Assembly: GCA_945910005.1 (NCBI GenBank)
Contig: OX246737.1
Coordinates: 83,483,414 to 83,547,413 of the forward strand
Reading direction: 5' to 3'
Source of the DNA: Isoperla grammatica
Taxonomy: Eukaryota; Arthropoda; Insecta; Plecoptera; Perlodidae
Length of the DNA stretch: 64,000 nucleotides
The position numbers and the translations under genes were made by a program. Positions 43,611 through 58,089 of this stretch are shown here, piece after piece. The notes beneath the pieces were generated by a model that ran no database searches, was not told the DNA's origin, and worked only from the letters and a program-made list of their open reading frames with translations. How positions within the stretch are numbered: position 1 is the stretch's first letter; every line of letters starts with the position of its first letter.

Positions 43611-45750
43611 CCGACATTCGTTACAAGATTACTTCAAGAAAGAACAGCTGTAATAACAACTACAGACAAAAGTATGGAGAGAAAAATACAACGTGGGTGT
43701 CCCCAAGGCTCCATAATTGGGCCAACGGCATGGAACATGGTGTTCGACGAGGACACAGCACGATATCAGCCAGACGTCACCACTGTGTGCTATGCAGATG
43801 ACAAAGCTATTATTGTCGAAGGGGATTCAAGGAAAGCTTTGGAAGATACAGCAAATGAAGCATTACGACGAACAAACGAATGGAATACTACTCACAAGAT
43901 GAAGGTCTCGGCGTCTAAGACCAAGTGTATGATGCTTAAGGGGAGATTTGCCAAAACCAGAAGACCCACAATAAAATTAGGGGATACTACCATAGCCTTC
44001 GTTGACGCGTACCTCTATCTAGGCATCATTCTGGACGAGAAGCTGACATTTCTACCTCATGTGCAGCATATGCGACAAAAGATAATGAAGACCTTCGCAA
44101 TGACCAAACGACTCACAAGAAGAAATTGGGGCATGACCCAAGAGACAATGGGAATACTTTATGACTCGGTCGCGATGCCAATTGTGGCCTACGGAGCATC
44201 TGTATGGATGCATAAATGCATACAGGTGCGCATAAGGAGAATACTGTACTCTCTACAACGGTACCTGCTACTTCAGATTACGAGAGCGTGCCGCACTGTG
44301 TCAACAGAGGCCTTGTGCGTTCTTGCGGGGAAACTCCCTTTAGATCTGGAGATCCCAAGTAAAGGATTTGGATACTTCATCAGAAAGAACCTGCAAGTTA
44401 CGTGGAATAACATCGAAAATCGGACAACTGCATTAGAAGGTCGCGAAAGGAAAACATACATTAGGTGTGAACGGGCACGGCTGAAAGAGGATTTCTACGA
44501 CGCCTGGCAGGAAAGGTGGGATTTGTCGGAAAAAGGGAAAATCACGAGACTATTCATACCAGATTTAGAAGAAAGGATGGGCTGGAAATGGTTCCACCCG
44601 GGACTAGAGCTGACCTTCCTTATTACAGGCCATGGATCTTTACGTGTCAATCTACAAAGATTTGGACTGGAAGAGTATGATGTTTGTAGGTGCGGGGCAC
44701 CGGAAGATGTCCGGCACATTCTGCTGGAATGCGAGGAGTATTCAGATATTCGCCAGGAAGTATTGGATGAAGATAAACTACGAGATACCAGAAGGTACGG
44801 AGAGCCGGGCCTTCTTCTCAACAACCAAGAGCTATACAAGAAACTAGAGGACTTCGCAACACAAGTATGGAGAAGAAGGAAAGAAGATCTAGAGCAGGAT
44901 AAACTAGATGCGGAGGAGGAAGAAGGCGGATACACGATGACACCAGTGAAGAGGGACAAAAGAAGATCAAATATTCAACAGGGAAGGCGGAAGATCCAAG
45001 ATGGAGAAGAATACCACCAAGGAACTACAAGTAAAGAAGATGAGGGAGCACCATCAACGCAGAAGACACGGCAGGGACCAGACACAAGAAGCAAGAAACA
45101 CAAAGAGAAGAAGAACCAACCAGGAGGAACTGACAACCAAGGAGAAGAGGAAAATGAAGAAGAGGAGGGAGCACCGACAACATATAAACCACGAACGAGA
45201 CAAGTAACTACCAGCAAGATCCACCTTCCAAAGGATAATCAACAGGGAGAAGTCTACCATCAGGAGGAAGATCCAAGTGAAAAAGGGAAAGACACGCCAA
45301 CTGATCAATATGAAACATGCGAAGATGAAGATGAGGACAATAGGTGATGAGCAGAAGAAACAAGGACAAGCAAGGAAGCGAAGCATAAAGGAAAAAAGGG
45401 ATAAGAAAAAGGAACAGAAATGAAAGAAATTGAAGCAAACGTCAAATGCCAGAAAGGCCTAAGCGCTGCAAGACGAAACAAACGAAAGCGTAAGCAGCAT
45501 GAAGAGTTCGTCGCTAATGACGGAAAGAAAGAGATCTTTCTCATCAAGGAAGAACTGATAACGTATGAAGAACGCTGATGACAAGAAGACCTCTGGATGG
45601 AGGGTAACTAATTGATGAAGACTCCTGCCACAAGACTAATAAAACAAGTGGAATAAAGCAGGGATGAGGACCTTGGTGTAGATAAGCCTCGGCTTAGGAG
45701 ACACCAAGCGAAATGTTGTACTAATGAAAAAAAAAAAAAAAAAAAAAAAA
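43611..45750 (+). mobile_element. 5'-truncated R1-like non-LTR retrotransposon with poly(A) tail
   Basis: Reverse-transcriptase homology starts at LLQERTAVITTTDKSMERKI near 43629 without the earlier RT motifs or the endonuclease, so the copy is 5'-truncated. After a ~370-base 3' region it ends in a poly(A) run at 45727-45750. It lies in the intron in the same orientation as the host gene. Confidence 0.85.
43674..45347 (+). pseudogene. R1-like reverse transcriptase, C-terminal half (truncated)
   Basis: 557 open residues. The RT catalytic box CYADD sits at residues 39-43, after RGCPQGSIIGPTAWN, and is followed by the thumb-type region (KTKCMMLKGRF, YLYLGIILDEKLTFLPHV). An MPIVAYGASVW motif is typical of R1/LOA/Jockey proteins. 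A C-terminal knuckle CXCX8HX4C (CRCGAPEDVRHILLEC) lies near residue 340. The last ~150 residues are a charged tail rich in Glu, Lys and Gln. The N-terminal endonuclease and half the polymerase are missing, so it is not functional despite the open frame. The start Met is just the first ATG in the truncated copy. Confidence 0.85.
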
Positions 45751-46334
45751 TCCCCCCCCTCCCACCACTGTATTTTGAAGTATAACCATAACTCTGAACA
45801 TAAAGTAGCACAGATGGTAAATACGGAACTTATTATATTCATAGCACTAACCAAGCACTAACTATTCAAAATGCATGCATTTTGATAATGAAGGGCGAAC
45901 GTGCCTCCTTTGGTTTTTTAAATACATTTTTTAATAATTTTTAGTAATATATAACTCTTTAAAGTAGCACCATTTCTGTAATAAACGGCACTAATTAGAA
46001 CTAAAAATTTGCCGAGTTAAATAAGCCAGTACTGTTATAGAAACAACGAGACCTGTTGACATTTTGGAATTATGGGAAAAGATTCGACCGCCATAATTAT
46101 TTTTAAATTACTCTTGTAATAAAGCAGCGCTAATTTTGAAATGAATTGCAATAATAAGCACTCACTTTGAACTTAATACTTGTGGAATATGAATGAGATC
46201 GGATGAAAGGAGTTGTTGTGCCCCCATGTTTGTTTTTGTAATAATAACTTTTCAAATAAAGCAGCACTATTTCTAAAAAAAGGCAGCACTAATTCAGCAC
46301 TGAATATTTGGGAGAGAGATCGGATGAAAGGGGG
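45751..46334 (+). repeat. Dispersed A+T-rich repeat
   Basis: Contains AAAGCAGCACTATTTCTAAA and GGATGAAAGGRG blocks repeated at 46130, 46200, 46256 and 46322, and in inverse form at 43.4-43.6 kb. It is a decayed repeat, not coding. Confidence 0.45.
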
Positions 46335-46800
46335 TACGTATCAGATCGTGTTTCAATTAGTATATTCGTGACCGGACGAAAATTTACTATAATATAGCCA
46401 ACTCACAGTTGGCTGTTACTGCGTTTTAGAAAAATATTTTCGAGTAACTTTTGTGTAACTTTGCCAATACTTATTAGATCGCCATAACACAAACATATTC
46501 GAGACCGGAAATATTTTTATACAAATATGGCTATCTCATATTTTGCCGCCATTTTGTTTCAGAAAAATAGTTTGCAGTAACTATGGTGTAACTTTGTAAC
46601 TTTACGAACGATTTTGCCTCAAAACTATGCACCTTCAATCCACATTGAGGCTTGTGGATAGTCTAAATTTCAAGTTGATCGGACTTTCCGTTCGACCGCT
46701 ATCGACAGACATAAAAAAAAAATAAACAAAAAAAACCAAAAAAAAACCACGAAGTTCCATAAAGGCCTAATGGAGACGCTCGCTTCGCTCGCTTAACAAA
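46335..46800 (+). repeat. Dispersed repeat family E, copy 2
   Basis: Second copy of the repeat at 42185-42640 in the same orientation (TATTCGTGACCGGACGAAAA; GGACTTTCCGTTCGACCGCT; AATGGAGACGCTCGCTTCGC). Confidence 0.75.
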
Positions 46801-48614
46801 CAACAGTGCTTATACATTTATAATATGCGTATTTAATCAGAAGCTTGATACAAAACCGCTCATCAATACCCATAATAACGTATTCGAGTGGATAACTTAG
46901 TCAAATTCAAGTTGTCAAATATTTCTGTACATACTGTACCCTATTCATACACGTACCTTTAATATGTAACAATCATGTTAACTATTTAACGAGTCTGCTT
47001 TATTGCTTCGCGTTTTATCTTAACTAATACTGTGCGTCTACTCAACGTTTCGCTCTCTCTACTTGTGATGTTACGGGGTTGGTATGAGCGTGACACTGGT
47101 GCAGACATACCTTTAGGCATCCAAAGTTGTTGGTACTAGAGCACGCGTGTTTAGATAGTACGTGTGTACAAAACAACGCTCTGCTTTTCTTAGATATGAA
47201 AGTAAGAACCTTTAATCTTAATTGGGAGGTGTCTAGCCAGTGGCTACCTATTATTAGATAGAATTAGTCTCATGTACATTTTGTATCCTGGCCTGGTGTT
47301 TATGAATCGGCCATTATTGTTGTTACCACATTACGTTATCACAGGTTTTTGAAGAGGGTGACATTATTTGTTTACATCTTCATAATTTCGTTAGAGTGAC
47401 ACTATGTGCGTGAGCCGTAAGCTCTTCTTCAGAATGCGATATTTGGTCAAGAGAACAATGCGAAATAGCTATTTCTACGATTCCCAGAATAGGTGGAACG
47501 TCGTGGGTCAAATTAAAGTAAACATAGCCTAAATAATACAAAAGAACGCATTTGGAATTAATGCCACAAACAGGTGGCAATTAATTTTACAATCCAGAAA
47601 CCGACCCTAATCCAACTCGACAAAATAAAATGAGAGACAGATGAATTACGTAGTTTGGAATGCGGTCAGATTCACTGAGTGTGGATTATTTGACGGTAAG
47701 TTGAGTGCTACCCTAGGTGTGTTGTCGCCGTGTCTTGATCAGGAATAGACTGAGGAAAACACCGCTTGGAATAGAGTGCAAGGCCGCGCATCTAACGTAT
47801 CGCGCGCCAATAACCGGGCAGAACCATTGCTTGTGTGTCGCCATTTTGTGGGCCAACCTACGTTATTCAATTCAGACCAACTGTAGTAAGCATATCTTTT
47901 ACATATTAAGTAAAGTAAATTAGTACACGATATGGTGAGATATTGAGAGAATGTTGTTTCGACTATTAAGTCGAGTCTGTAGACATTGTCACCATTTCAT
48001 GATTCATGTTGACTTTGCCCCATCATAGATTGTCATAGGTTAATGATTTTCAGTAAGTATTACTATACAATAAGATTATAACAACATGGATGGTTTTGAA
48101 ATGTCGAAGAACAATTAATCAACATCCGCGATAAACTATACCCGGAAAGGTGTATCATGTCTCATCTACTGCTGACGAGATTCTTTAATTGTAACTGTGC
48201 AATGTTATTCTCCAGCAATACTTCAAAAGTTACTGTCAACCTAGAATTACGAACGGTTTCAGTGGAATCATTGAAATCCCACAATTCCATCAATGTACAA
48301 ACTACAATGATGCAACCCCAATTCACTATACAATTTTAATTCGAAGAAAAATCCCGCAAAATATTGGCTTTATTATAAAAGACAACTATAAAGTGTGGAA
48401 TCATCTAAAAACGGATTTCTTTGATATATTTTTGTAGTTGATTTTTAAATTTGGTCATGCTTGGAAATCTCAATCTAAACATTTAGAAATTAGAGCACTT
48501 CTTACCACAAGAATTATCACAAAAAGTTAATTCTTGTTCCATACATACAATGCCTGTAGCTGCAGATAACGGGGAAGCAGGTCTATCAATGTTCAGGCGT
48601 ATGTCTGCGCTGTG
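46801..48614 (+). other. Intronic spacer
   Basis: A+T-rich; no gene or repeat that I can support. Confidence 0.4.
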
Positions 48615-49975
48615 GGGTTACTTTAGACCAATTTCCTATACCGACCCGGACAAAATTAGGAGAAATCTGTTTTTTTCAGGGTCGCTTACAAATTTTATTT
48701 TATATAACATACTTCGGGGCCGCCAAAATCCGCCTTGTGCGTTAGCCGCCATCTTGGAAAATGTCGGTGATTACGGTATTACACTAAATCACTTGTTGTG
48801 AGTGCTCTATGTAACATAAAATTACGTGAGTGGTGTCAAATGAAAGATAATATTATGATCAAAACTAAAAAGGTATGAAATTTTAGTTATTTATCATATT
48901 ACAATAGAAGGAAGTAATTAAGTGATCCACCGCATAAGTGGATATTTGTATTTTGATGATTTGCGATAAAAGTAATAACGTATTCCTAACTTGTGTTCAT
49001 ACAAAACATAAAGATTATTCTGTCTAGAACACACGTGCCAAGTCTTATTTACATTACTTTAAAAATGTTTGAGATACGAGCTATTGAATATCTGCATGTG
49101 TCTTGGCCGCCATCGCCCCGGACAGAGCAAAACTCATTACCTTAGCCCATCAGTCAGTAACAACACATTAAAATAAACTTGTTTTTACATGATGACTAAA
49201 GAATGTAATTGAGCTTCACTTAGACCAAAGTCACATATGTGCTTTAGTCGCCATTTTGAAAAATGGCGACGGTTACAGTTTTGTCTTCAAACATGCTTTG
49301 TGAAGGCTACATATAACATAAAATAACATGAAGAATCTGAATTGAAAGATATGATTGGGAACTTCTATAAACAGGGGAAAAATTGTAAGTAATTAGTTGA
49401 GCGTAGCGAATATATCAATCAATTCAAATGGTTCATTCTCTAAATGCGCGAATTTTGTTCGTCGCACACCGGTCAAACGGTTCGACGGATTTGACCAAAA
49501 TTTTAAACCAACACTCTTTAATACTCAAATTGACGATGACAAGATGAACAGAAAAATCCGTCCAAGATGACAACCTACAAAAAAAATTACCGAAAACATT
49601 TAAGTTTTAATTTCTGTTAATTGAAACTTACGGACGGATTTAAGTAATGTTTTGAGCTCGTGGTAGAATGGGACCATGGTAAGTCTGAAAAATGAGACCC
49701 TTTTCTCCCCCCCCCCCCCACCCCCTTCTCCTCTGGCCTACTTAAGATTCCTTCTTCTGCAGTTGCCCTGCCTACCCTAGCTTCTGAACTCTCCTTATGA
49801 CGACCCCCACGATATAAGAAAAATGGATCTGATTCGGAAGACGCCATGTGGCCTAAGCTGTCGCGCAAGTCACTAAATGCCAAATAATAACAATGTTTTA
49901 TATTTATTTATATCCACAATGTCTTGGCGAAAGGTAGTTTAACGTTGTAACTGTTACCGTCATTTTGTAAGCGCA
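48615..49975 (+). mobile_element. Repeat family A, copy 2
   Basis: CCCGGACAAAATTAGGAGAA at 48646 then ACTTCGGGGCCGCCAAAATC; same order as copy 1 without the nested family D insert. The 3' part contains GATCTGATTCGGAAGACGCC. The right inverted end is missing (stops at GTAAGCGCATTTTT). Confidence 0.78.
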
Positions 49976-51019
49976 TTTTTAGTTATTATTTACGGCAATG
50001 TTCCCAAACACTGCCGCACTTATAATTATTCACATAGTAAATGTTTATCACTCTCACTTGTTAAGGTGTCCAATTATACAAATTGAACATTGCTCCAACA
50101 CTGTGGCTAGCAGTATTCTGTTGGGGGACGCTTAATAACGCCGAATGGAACAACGCCGAATCTATCATGTATACTGCACTTTCAAGTAATGAATAGAATC
50201 GCTCTCCATCCAATGATGTATTTTAGCTCCATAAAGAGCCAGTTAACATTTCCTCTTACACCGTTTACTTGTGGATTGTCTTTAGTCATCGTGAGAGGAT
50301 GGGGAAGTTCACGATTGTTATTCATGATTATTAAGACCCGTTTTATTTACTTCTTTAAAACAAGCACTAGTCGCGTCACTCACATCATGTCAGTACATAA
50401 ACAGCCCACTCAATTTTTCAATTTCTGCTGGCTTGCTTTGAAACCGAGAAATATTATCTCCTTTATTGACTGTGTTGGCAGATCCTGGCGATACCATTAA
50501 AATGACAACGTCTTGACTCTTGAGAATTTTGACCAATTAAGATAACTAGTAATCTGTATCATTACCAACTTCTGCAACCGGGGGACCACTGTCTGCCAAG
50601 TTTAATGTTGTCTCCACTATTAGAGTGTATGCAGCAGTTTTTGCATTGACAATGTTTATATCTTGAAACATTAACCGATTGGAAAACTTTTAAATAAGCC
50701 GGGCTTTATTCTGCCAATTCCCAGGAATGCGGCCGCTGACGTAAGCTTAGTACGCCTAGTAATATGCAATGCATGAGCGAATCTCCAAATACAATTTCGT
50801 GTGAGGTGGTCGAGGCCATGTGTACGCGATGGAGAAGGACCCCCCCCCCCCCCCCCCCCCCCAACCCCCACAACTATTATGTTGGTACTCTTTGTATATC
50901 TCAGTGCGTGGGTTCAAGAAACCGTTGATTGATGCAATAGCCTGTTCAAAATGTTTCGTTCTACTTATCATACCGTTATCATCAAATAGAGATGGTGATG
51001 GATAACAGACAAGAGTTGC
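49976..51019 (+). other. Spacer between inverted family A copies
   Basis: A poly(C) run lies at 50840-50862; no gene recognised. The minus-strand Gly-rich open frames across the C run are artefacts. Confidence 0.4.
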
Positions 51020-52240
51020 TCTATCGCATTTGACTGTTTATCATCATGGTGGTCGTCATAAGGAGAGTCCAGCAGAAGAAGGGCAAATTGCAGAAGAAGG
51101 AATCTTAAGTGGGACAGAGGAGAAGGGGGGGGGGGGGGGGGGGGGGGAACAGGGTCTCCTTTTTCAGACTTACCATGGGTTACTTAGAATGGGCCATTCT
51201 ACCACGAACCCAAAACATTTTAAATCCGTCCGTAAGTTTCAATTAACAGAAATTAATACTTAAATGTTTTCAGTAATTCATTTTTTGTAGGTTGTCATCT
51301 TGACGGATTTTTCTGTTCATCTTGACATCGTCAATTTAAGTATTAAAGAGTGTTGGTTTAAAATTTTGGTCAAATCGGTCGAACCGTTTGACCGGTGTGT
51401 GACGAACACAATTCGCGCATGGAGAGAATGAACCATTTGAATTGATTGATACATTCGCTACGCTCATCTAATTACTTACAATTTTTCGCATGTTTGTAGA
51501 AGTTCCTAATCATATCTTTCAATTAAGATTCTTCCTGTTATTTTATGTTATATGTAGCCTTCACAAAGCATGTTTGAAGACAAAACTGTAACCGTCGCCA
51601 TTTTTCAAAATGGCGACTAAAGCACATATGTGACTTTGGTCTAAGTGAAGTTCAATTACATTCTTTAGTCATCATGTAAAAACAAGTTTATTTTAATGTG
51701 TTGTTACTGACCGATGGGCTAAGGTAATGAGTTTTGCTCTGTCCTGGGCGATGGCGGCCACGACACATGCAGATATACAATAGCTCGTATCTCAAACATT
51801 TTTAAAGTAATGTAAATAAGACTTGGCACGTGTGTTCTAGACAGAATAAGCTTTATGTTTTGTATGAACACAAGTTATGGATACGTTATTACTTTTATCG
51901 CAAATCATCAAAATACAAATATCCACTTATGCGGTGGATCACTTAATTACTTCCTTCTATTGTAATATGATAAATAACTAAAATTTCATACATCATTATT
52001 ATTGATTATAATATTATCTGTCATTTGACACCACTCACGTAATTTTATGTAACATAGAGCACTCACAACAAGTGATTTAATGGAATACTGTAATCTCTGA
52101 CATTTTCCAAGATGGCAGCTAACGCACAAAGCGGATTTTGGCGGACCCGAAGTATGTTATATAAAATAAAATTTGTAAGCGACCCTAAAAAAAATCAGCT
52201 TTCTCCTAATTTTGTCCGGGTTAAAACCTAAAATTCCTCC
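51020..52240 (-). mobile_element. Repeat family A, copy 3 (inverted)
   Basis: Reverse orientation relative to copy 2: ends TCTCCTAATTTTGTCCGGGT at 52203. GGCGGACCCGAAGTATGTTA at 52141 and GGAGAGTCCAGCAGAAGAAG near 51061 are inverses of the copy 2 blocks. A poly(G) run lies at 51126-51148. Copies 2 and 3 form inverted arms of about 1.1 kb. Confidence 0.8.
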
Positions 52241-53466
52241 TCTACAGTCACGACTAAAATGCCAACAACTCTCAACTGAAGGGTATTGTCGACATTCTGT
52301 CGGGTGTCACGTCTCATGTAACTGATTTTCTAATCAAGCTCACTTGCACAACGAGAAGGCTGGTTCGTTGGTTGACTGACACTGACGCAAGCGGTGCTTG
52401 TTATTGGCTTAGTAGGCCTAGTGTTCTTTTGATTCCTCCGTGCGTTGGACTATTGTGCCGTAGATTAAGGTATATACTAGCTTGAAATATTTTACAACCA
52501 CGAAGAACGACACAGATTCACGTACATAAGTAAAACACAAACAGTACGTAGGCCGCTAATGCTATGTAGATTGTAGACACAGAAACAAACCATATCAAAT
52601 AAAAGCATCCATTAACTATTGATGCAATTCTTTGTTTTCATTATTAATACAAATACGTGGATTATTTACTTAACCCTATTTGTTAAGTATAACAAGTAAG
52701 TTGATGTTAATGTTAGGTGGAAATGTACACATTTTAATTTGATCACTGTGCACCTAGTGGACTCGAAAAGAAACTTCTCAAACTGTCAAACGTTTTGTTT
52801 CGATCATGATTTTCTCGAATATTTAAATTTTGTCACACATTTTGACCATCGAAAATCAAGCAAATGCCTCAAGTTTGATAGTTTATATAAAACAAAATGT
52901 GCATATTGCGACAGAGCAAGGAAATTACTTCATTTGGGAAAGTTTTCAGTTGGTAGCTTTATTTTCCTCCACCAGTGAGAACATAGGTTTTGCAATAACA
53001 CTAGCGAACAGTCTTAACTAGGGTCCGAATTCACCAAACTTTTTAATCGGCTGATTTACTAATCTCGGATTGGTTACCATGGTTTCAACAAACATTACGT
53101 ACAAAATGCACGGCATGGCTTCTACCGGGCGCCATTTTTGATCTCCGATTAACAGAAAATCGCCGGATTAAGTTCGGTGAAAGTGGCCCTTAGTAACTAT
53201 CACAAGTCACGGATTATACGCAAGGCACAGCAAAACAGAATAATCCGCTATTATTCTTTAACTACTTTTAGAAAACTACAACAGTGTAACTTTAATTTAA
53301 ATCGAACTACTTATGAAATCCGAAAGTAAATACTGGAAAATACAACCTATGGTCCTATCGGTTGTAACACAGGACAGTGGCCTTATTTGCAGCGACACGC
53401 ATGGAGTACTGCTCGCAAGGTTAAATGATACGACTTGAATAATATGACTTATTTCAGATTAATTTG
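52241..53466 (+). other. Intronic spacer
   Basis: No gene or repeat recognised; short open frames at 52739-53021 have no support. Confidence 0.4.
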
Positions 53467-53474
53467 GTTGCAAT

Positions 53475-54596
53475 CAGTGGCGGCTCGTGGGCCATTGTCC
53501 GGGAGGGGCACATGTTACTTGTGAAACACAAGTACACAACTGAAAATTACAGGATACATTTAGTGAGAATTTAATGTACTTATTACTCACCTATTTCTAT
53601 TATCAGTTTGTTGGATGTCTAACAGTGGAGTAGGCCGTCCTAGTTTTTTAATTTCTAGCTTAACAATAAATGGTACCTGATTTTCAATTAAAATAAAAAT
53701 GTGTTGGACTGAAATCATGTTTAAACACTCAGCAATAGCACTCACAACATCCGACCGCACAAATCGAAATCTCGACACAGACTGAACCCACAAATACATA
53801 CTGGAGGTGATCTGTTCAAGTAAAATATTACAAAAATAAATGTCAAATTGCTTTTTCTAGGAACTCTTATTATTATGTTGGGAGGGGTGAGAATTTTCCC
53901 TGAACTACTTTTTTTCCTTCCTAATCTTCGTCTTTTGTGTGACTGGCACGTACTATTGAGACAGGTATGTGACAGAGAGATGTCCACTCCACGTGGACTG
54001 AAAGTGACCACAAATCAGAATGCGAGTTTGGGACTATTCTCCAATAGGAAGACTTCCACACTAATAGGCGGAGCTTTTATAAAACTATATTTGCAACAGG
54101 TTGTTGAGTGATGTATTGTGCTGTACTACTACCCTTGAAACTTGCACAGAGAATAGAAATATTTCTTAAACTCCCTATGGTCTCTGGTGCGAAAGAGGAT
54201 AGAGATGGAAACCCGTTCGATTTCGACCCAAACTCGGCTTCGGTCACCGCTTTCTCTGTGCCCGAGGAGGCTGCATTTAGCGACGTGTAAAGTGTGGGAT
54301 TCATAGCTGCAGGTAGTGTTGACTAAACCCCGTAAGATTAGCTAGAGCAGTCCCGGCTCATTAGGCTTGTGACCGGCCCGGAGAGCGCGAACTACTGTTC
54401 AAACTAAAACATTTGGCTTCACAAACGTAATAGAAACATTTTCAACATTTCAAAACATTTTATAAATTACAAAAAAGTAGGTATTTAAGCAACGTATTAT
54501 TGGGCAGGCTAATTTATTTATAATAATGATTAATGGTTACCAATAATTAATAGGTGAGGCACGTGACCGTGTGCCCTTACAGTAGAGCCGCCCCTG
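53475..54596. mobile_element. hAT-type transposon with perfect 8-bp duplication
   Basis: Left end CAGTGGCGGCTCGTGG, right end GAGCCGCCCCTG (inverted, imperfect). The 8 bases GTTGCAAT directly precede (53467-53474) and directly follow (54597-54604) the element. The 1,122 bp inside has only short open frames (for example 54108-54290), so it is a non-autonomous copy. Confidence 0.92.
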
Positions 54597-54654
54597 GTTG
54601 CAATATAGATTTAAATCATATGTTTTCAATACACTGCGGCGTAATTGCTAGTCT

Positions 54655-55450
54655 TAGGCCTGTATTACACGGTCAAATTTTGCATTCAAGAAGTTGAACT
54701 CAATCTTGAATTCAAGATTTGAGGAAAATAATTGCAGGAAACATTGAAAGTCCAGTTAAACGGTTCAATTTGAGTAGGTATATAGCTTGTGTCCTGATTG
54801 GTTGAATTCCGTAGGGGGCGTGGTAGGCCTATTCCTGTTCCCGCGTATTCTTAGCCTAAGCATAGGCCTAGGGCCTAGGTCCCTATGCATGCATTTGTAT
54901 TTTATTTCTCTGCAATTGACATAATGTACATAAAGGAATTGTCATTCATAGTTCAGTAGTAGGACAACATAGTACTAACATTATTGAGCTTAAGCCAACT
55001 GACATTACTAAACCTAGGTAGGCCTAGCCTAGGTAACCAACCATAACCTTAATGTTCATTCATACTGCTAGCCTAGGGTTTTAAGTTGTAAGAAGTATAA
55101 TTAGACTATTACCAATCATGGTAATCTGGCGATGACATCGCGTACAAACAAGGCTCATTTATATAACCACTTTATATAACCTCCTTGGTTTAGGTTATGT
55201 TTGCGTTTAGTTTTGGCCGAAGCCTCTGGAGTGCGCCAGTGCAGGTGCAGGTTGATCCTGATTGGTTGGTTTTCTTCAAGTTTGATGGAAATTAGAACAT
55301 GCGCTAATTGAAAAAAGTTTAACTCAACATTGAATTCAAGTCTTGAGCTCAATTTTTGTCATTCAAGTTTGGCGATTACACGGTCAAATTCGTTGAACTC
55401 AAGATTGAATTCAACTTCTTGAATGAACAATTTGACCGTGTTAGCCTATA
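54655..55450. mobile_element. MITE with ~60-bp inverted ends
   Basis: GGCCTGTATTACACGGTCAA at the left and TTTGACCGTGTTAGCCTATA at the right, continuing with TTCAAGAAGTTGAACTCAA / TTGAATTCAACTTCTTGAA. A second inverted TTACACGGTCAAATT block lies near 55375, so the right end is itself a hairpin. The superfamily is not certain (Harbinger-like or other). Confidence 0.78.
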
Positions 55451-55460
55451 CTGGCTTTCC

Positions 55461-55657
55461 TAAAAGCCCAACCACAATTGACGGCATCGTAATTGTAATC
55501 GGGATCGCAGTTGTAGAAATATGATTTAGCATTACACTCCATTACGACGTTACGATTTTGTTGTGAACATCACTATAAGAACTAAGTTCGTTAACTCTTT
55601 CACGATTTGTTGATGACGATTACAATCACAATGCCGTCAGTTGTGGTTGAGCCTTAA
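55461..55657. mobile_element. Hairpin MITE (~197 bp)
   Basis: AGCCCAACCACAATTGACGG and CCGTCAGTTGTGGTTGAGCC are inverted ends; inner CGTAATTGTAATCG / CGATTACAATCAC pair as well. It lies directly after the previous MITE. Confidence 0.78.
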
Positions 55658-56992
<1,335 letters not shown>

Positions 56993-57169
56993 TGCAGTTC
57001 AGAGGGTCCAAAGCTCGATATCTGCTTGAACTAAAGGTTCTTCTTCTCCTAAAAGTCACTTTAGTACATTAGATTAATATTATGCATTGTGTTTTGAAAT
57101 GATTCTTAGAAGTCAAGTCGCCCTACAATAATGAGACAGAATAGATGTAGAAGTAGGCTGTGTAACCGA

Positions 57170-57450
57170 TAGAGATGGCTTAATGCTAGCACACGAGGCT
57201 CTAATTCAGGATATTGCTGGTTCGATGCCGGCCACTGGCCATCCTGACTGAAGGTTTTTGACCTTTTTCTCAGTCACAAGGCGAATATCATGGGATTGAT
57301 TTATACCAGCATCCCAAGGATATTCCTTTCCAAAAATGCCAAATACCACAATACCTAGATAGTCACCTGACGACAGACAGTCTCAGACAGTGTTGAAGGC
57401 AGAAGACATAAATTTTCCCTGTGCAGGTTTCCTATGAAAAATTATATATA
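57170..57450 (+). repeat. tRNA-derived SINE-like repeat
   Basis: A box-B-like GGTTCGATGCC near 57220 follows an A-box-like AGATGGCTTAATGCTAGCAC. The body (GGCGAATATCATGGGATTGA ... GGTTTCCTATGAAAAATT) recurs in decayed form at 8255-8570. Confidence 0.55.
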
Positions 57451-57459
57451 CTAACTTAA

Positions 57460-58089
57460 GACTGTGCGGGCACGGTTTTTCAGTTTTCTAAAATATGTAC
57501 AACGTACCCTAGTTAAGCTTGGAAATTGAAACCAGAACTTCTGAAAGTAACAAAATTATTTTTTTCGTATTTTTGATTGTACCGGTACCGTAGATATTGC
57601 TAGATGTACGCCGCTTCATTCAAAACATAACTTCGCCCAGAAATACACATTTGTGATAGCCAGCTTTTATTGTGGTTAATTTACACACTTTGTTCTAGGA
57701 CTTGAGCAATTTTCAGTTCGTTATCTTTAATGGTATGTGTGCTATGAGTTTTCTCATCTACCGGTACAAATGAGCTATTTTGTACCGGTAGATGAGAAAA
57801 ATCATAGCACACATACCATTAAAGATAACGAACTGAAAATTCCTCAAGTCCTAGAACAAAGTGTGTAAATTAACCACAATAAAATCTGGATATCACAAAT
57901 GTGTATTTCTGGGCGAAGTTATGTTTTGAATGAAGCGGCGTACATCTAGCAATATCTACGGTACCGGTACAATCAAAATTACGAAAAAAATAATTTTGTT
58001 ACTTTCAGAAGTTCTGGTTTCAATTTCCAAGCTTAACTAGGGTACGTTGGACATATTTTAGAAAACTGAAAAACCGTGCCCGCACAGCC
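57460..58089. mobile_element. 630-bp near-perfect palindrome flanked by TTAA
   Basis: Two arms of about 315 bp meet at 57774 with a loop of only a few bases (CTACCGGTAC...GTACCGGTAG). Ends GACTGTGCGGGCACGG and CCGTGCCCGCACAGCC abut TTAA on both sides (57456-57459 and 58090-58093), the duplication used by piggyBac and Kolobok elements. The arms differ at only a few sites. It is a MITE or foldback element, and transcription through it would give a long hairpin. Confidence 0.9.

Noticed and set aside
43674..45347. A host reverse transcriptase gene.
   Set aside because: It lacks the endonuclease and the first RT motifs, ends in a poly(A) tail and lies within an intron; it is a 5'-truncated LINE copy.
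50671..51263. Gly-rich or Pro-rich open frames near 50.7-51.2 kb.
   Set aside because: They come from the poly(C)/poly(G) runs.
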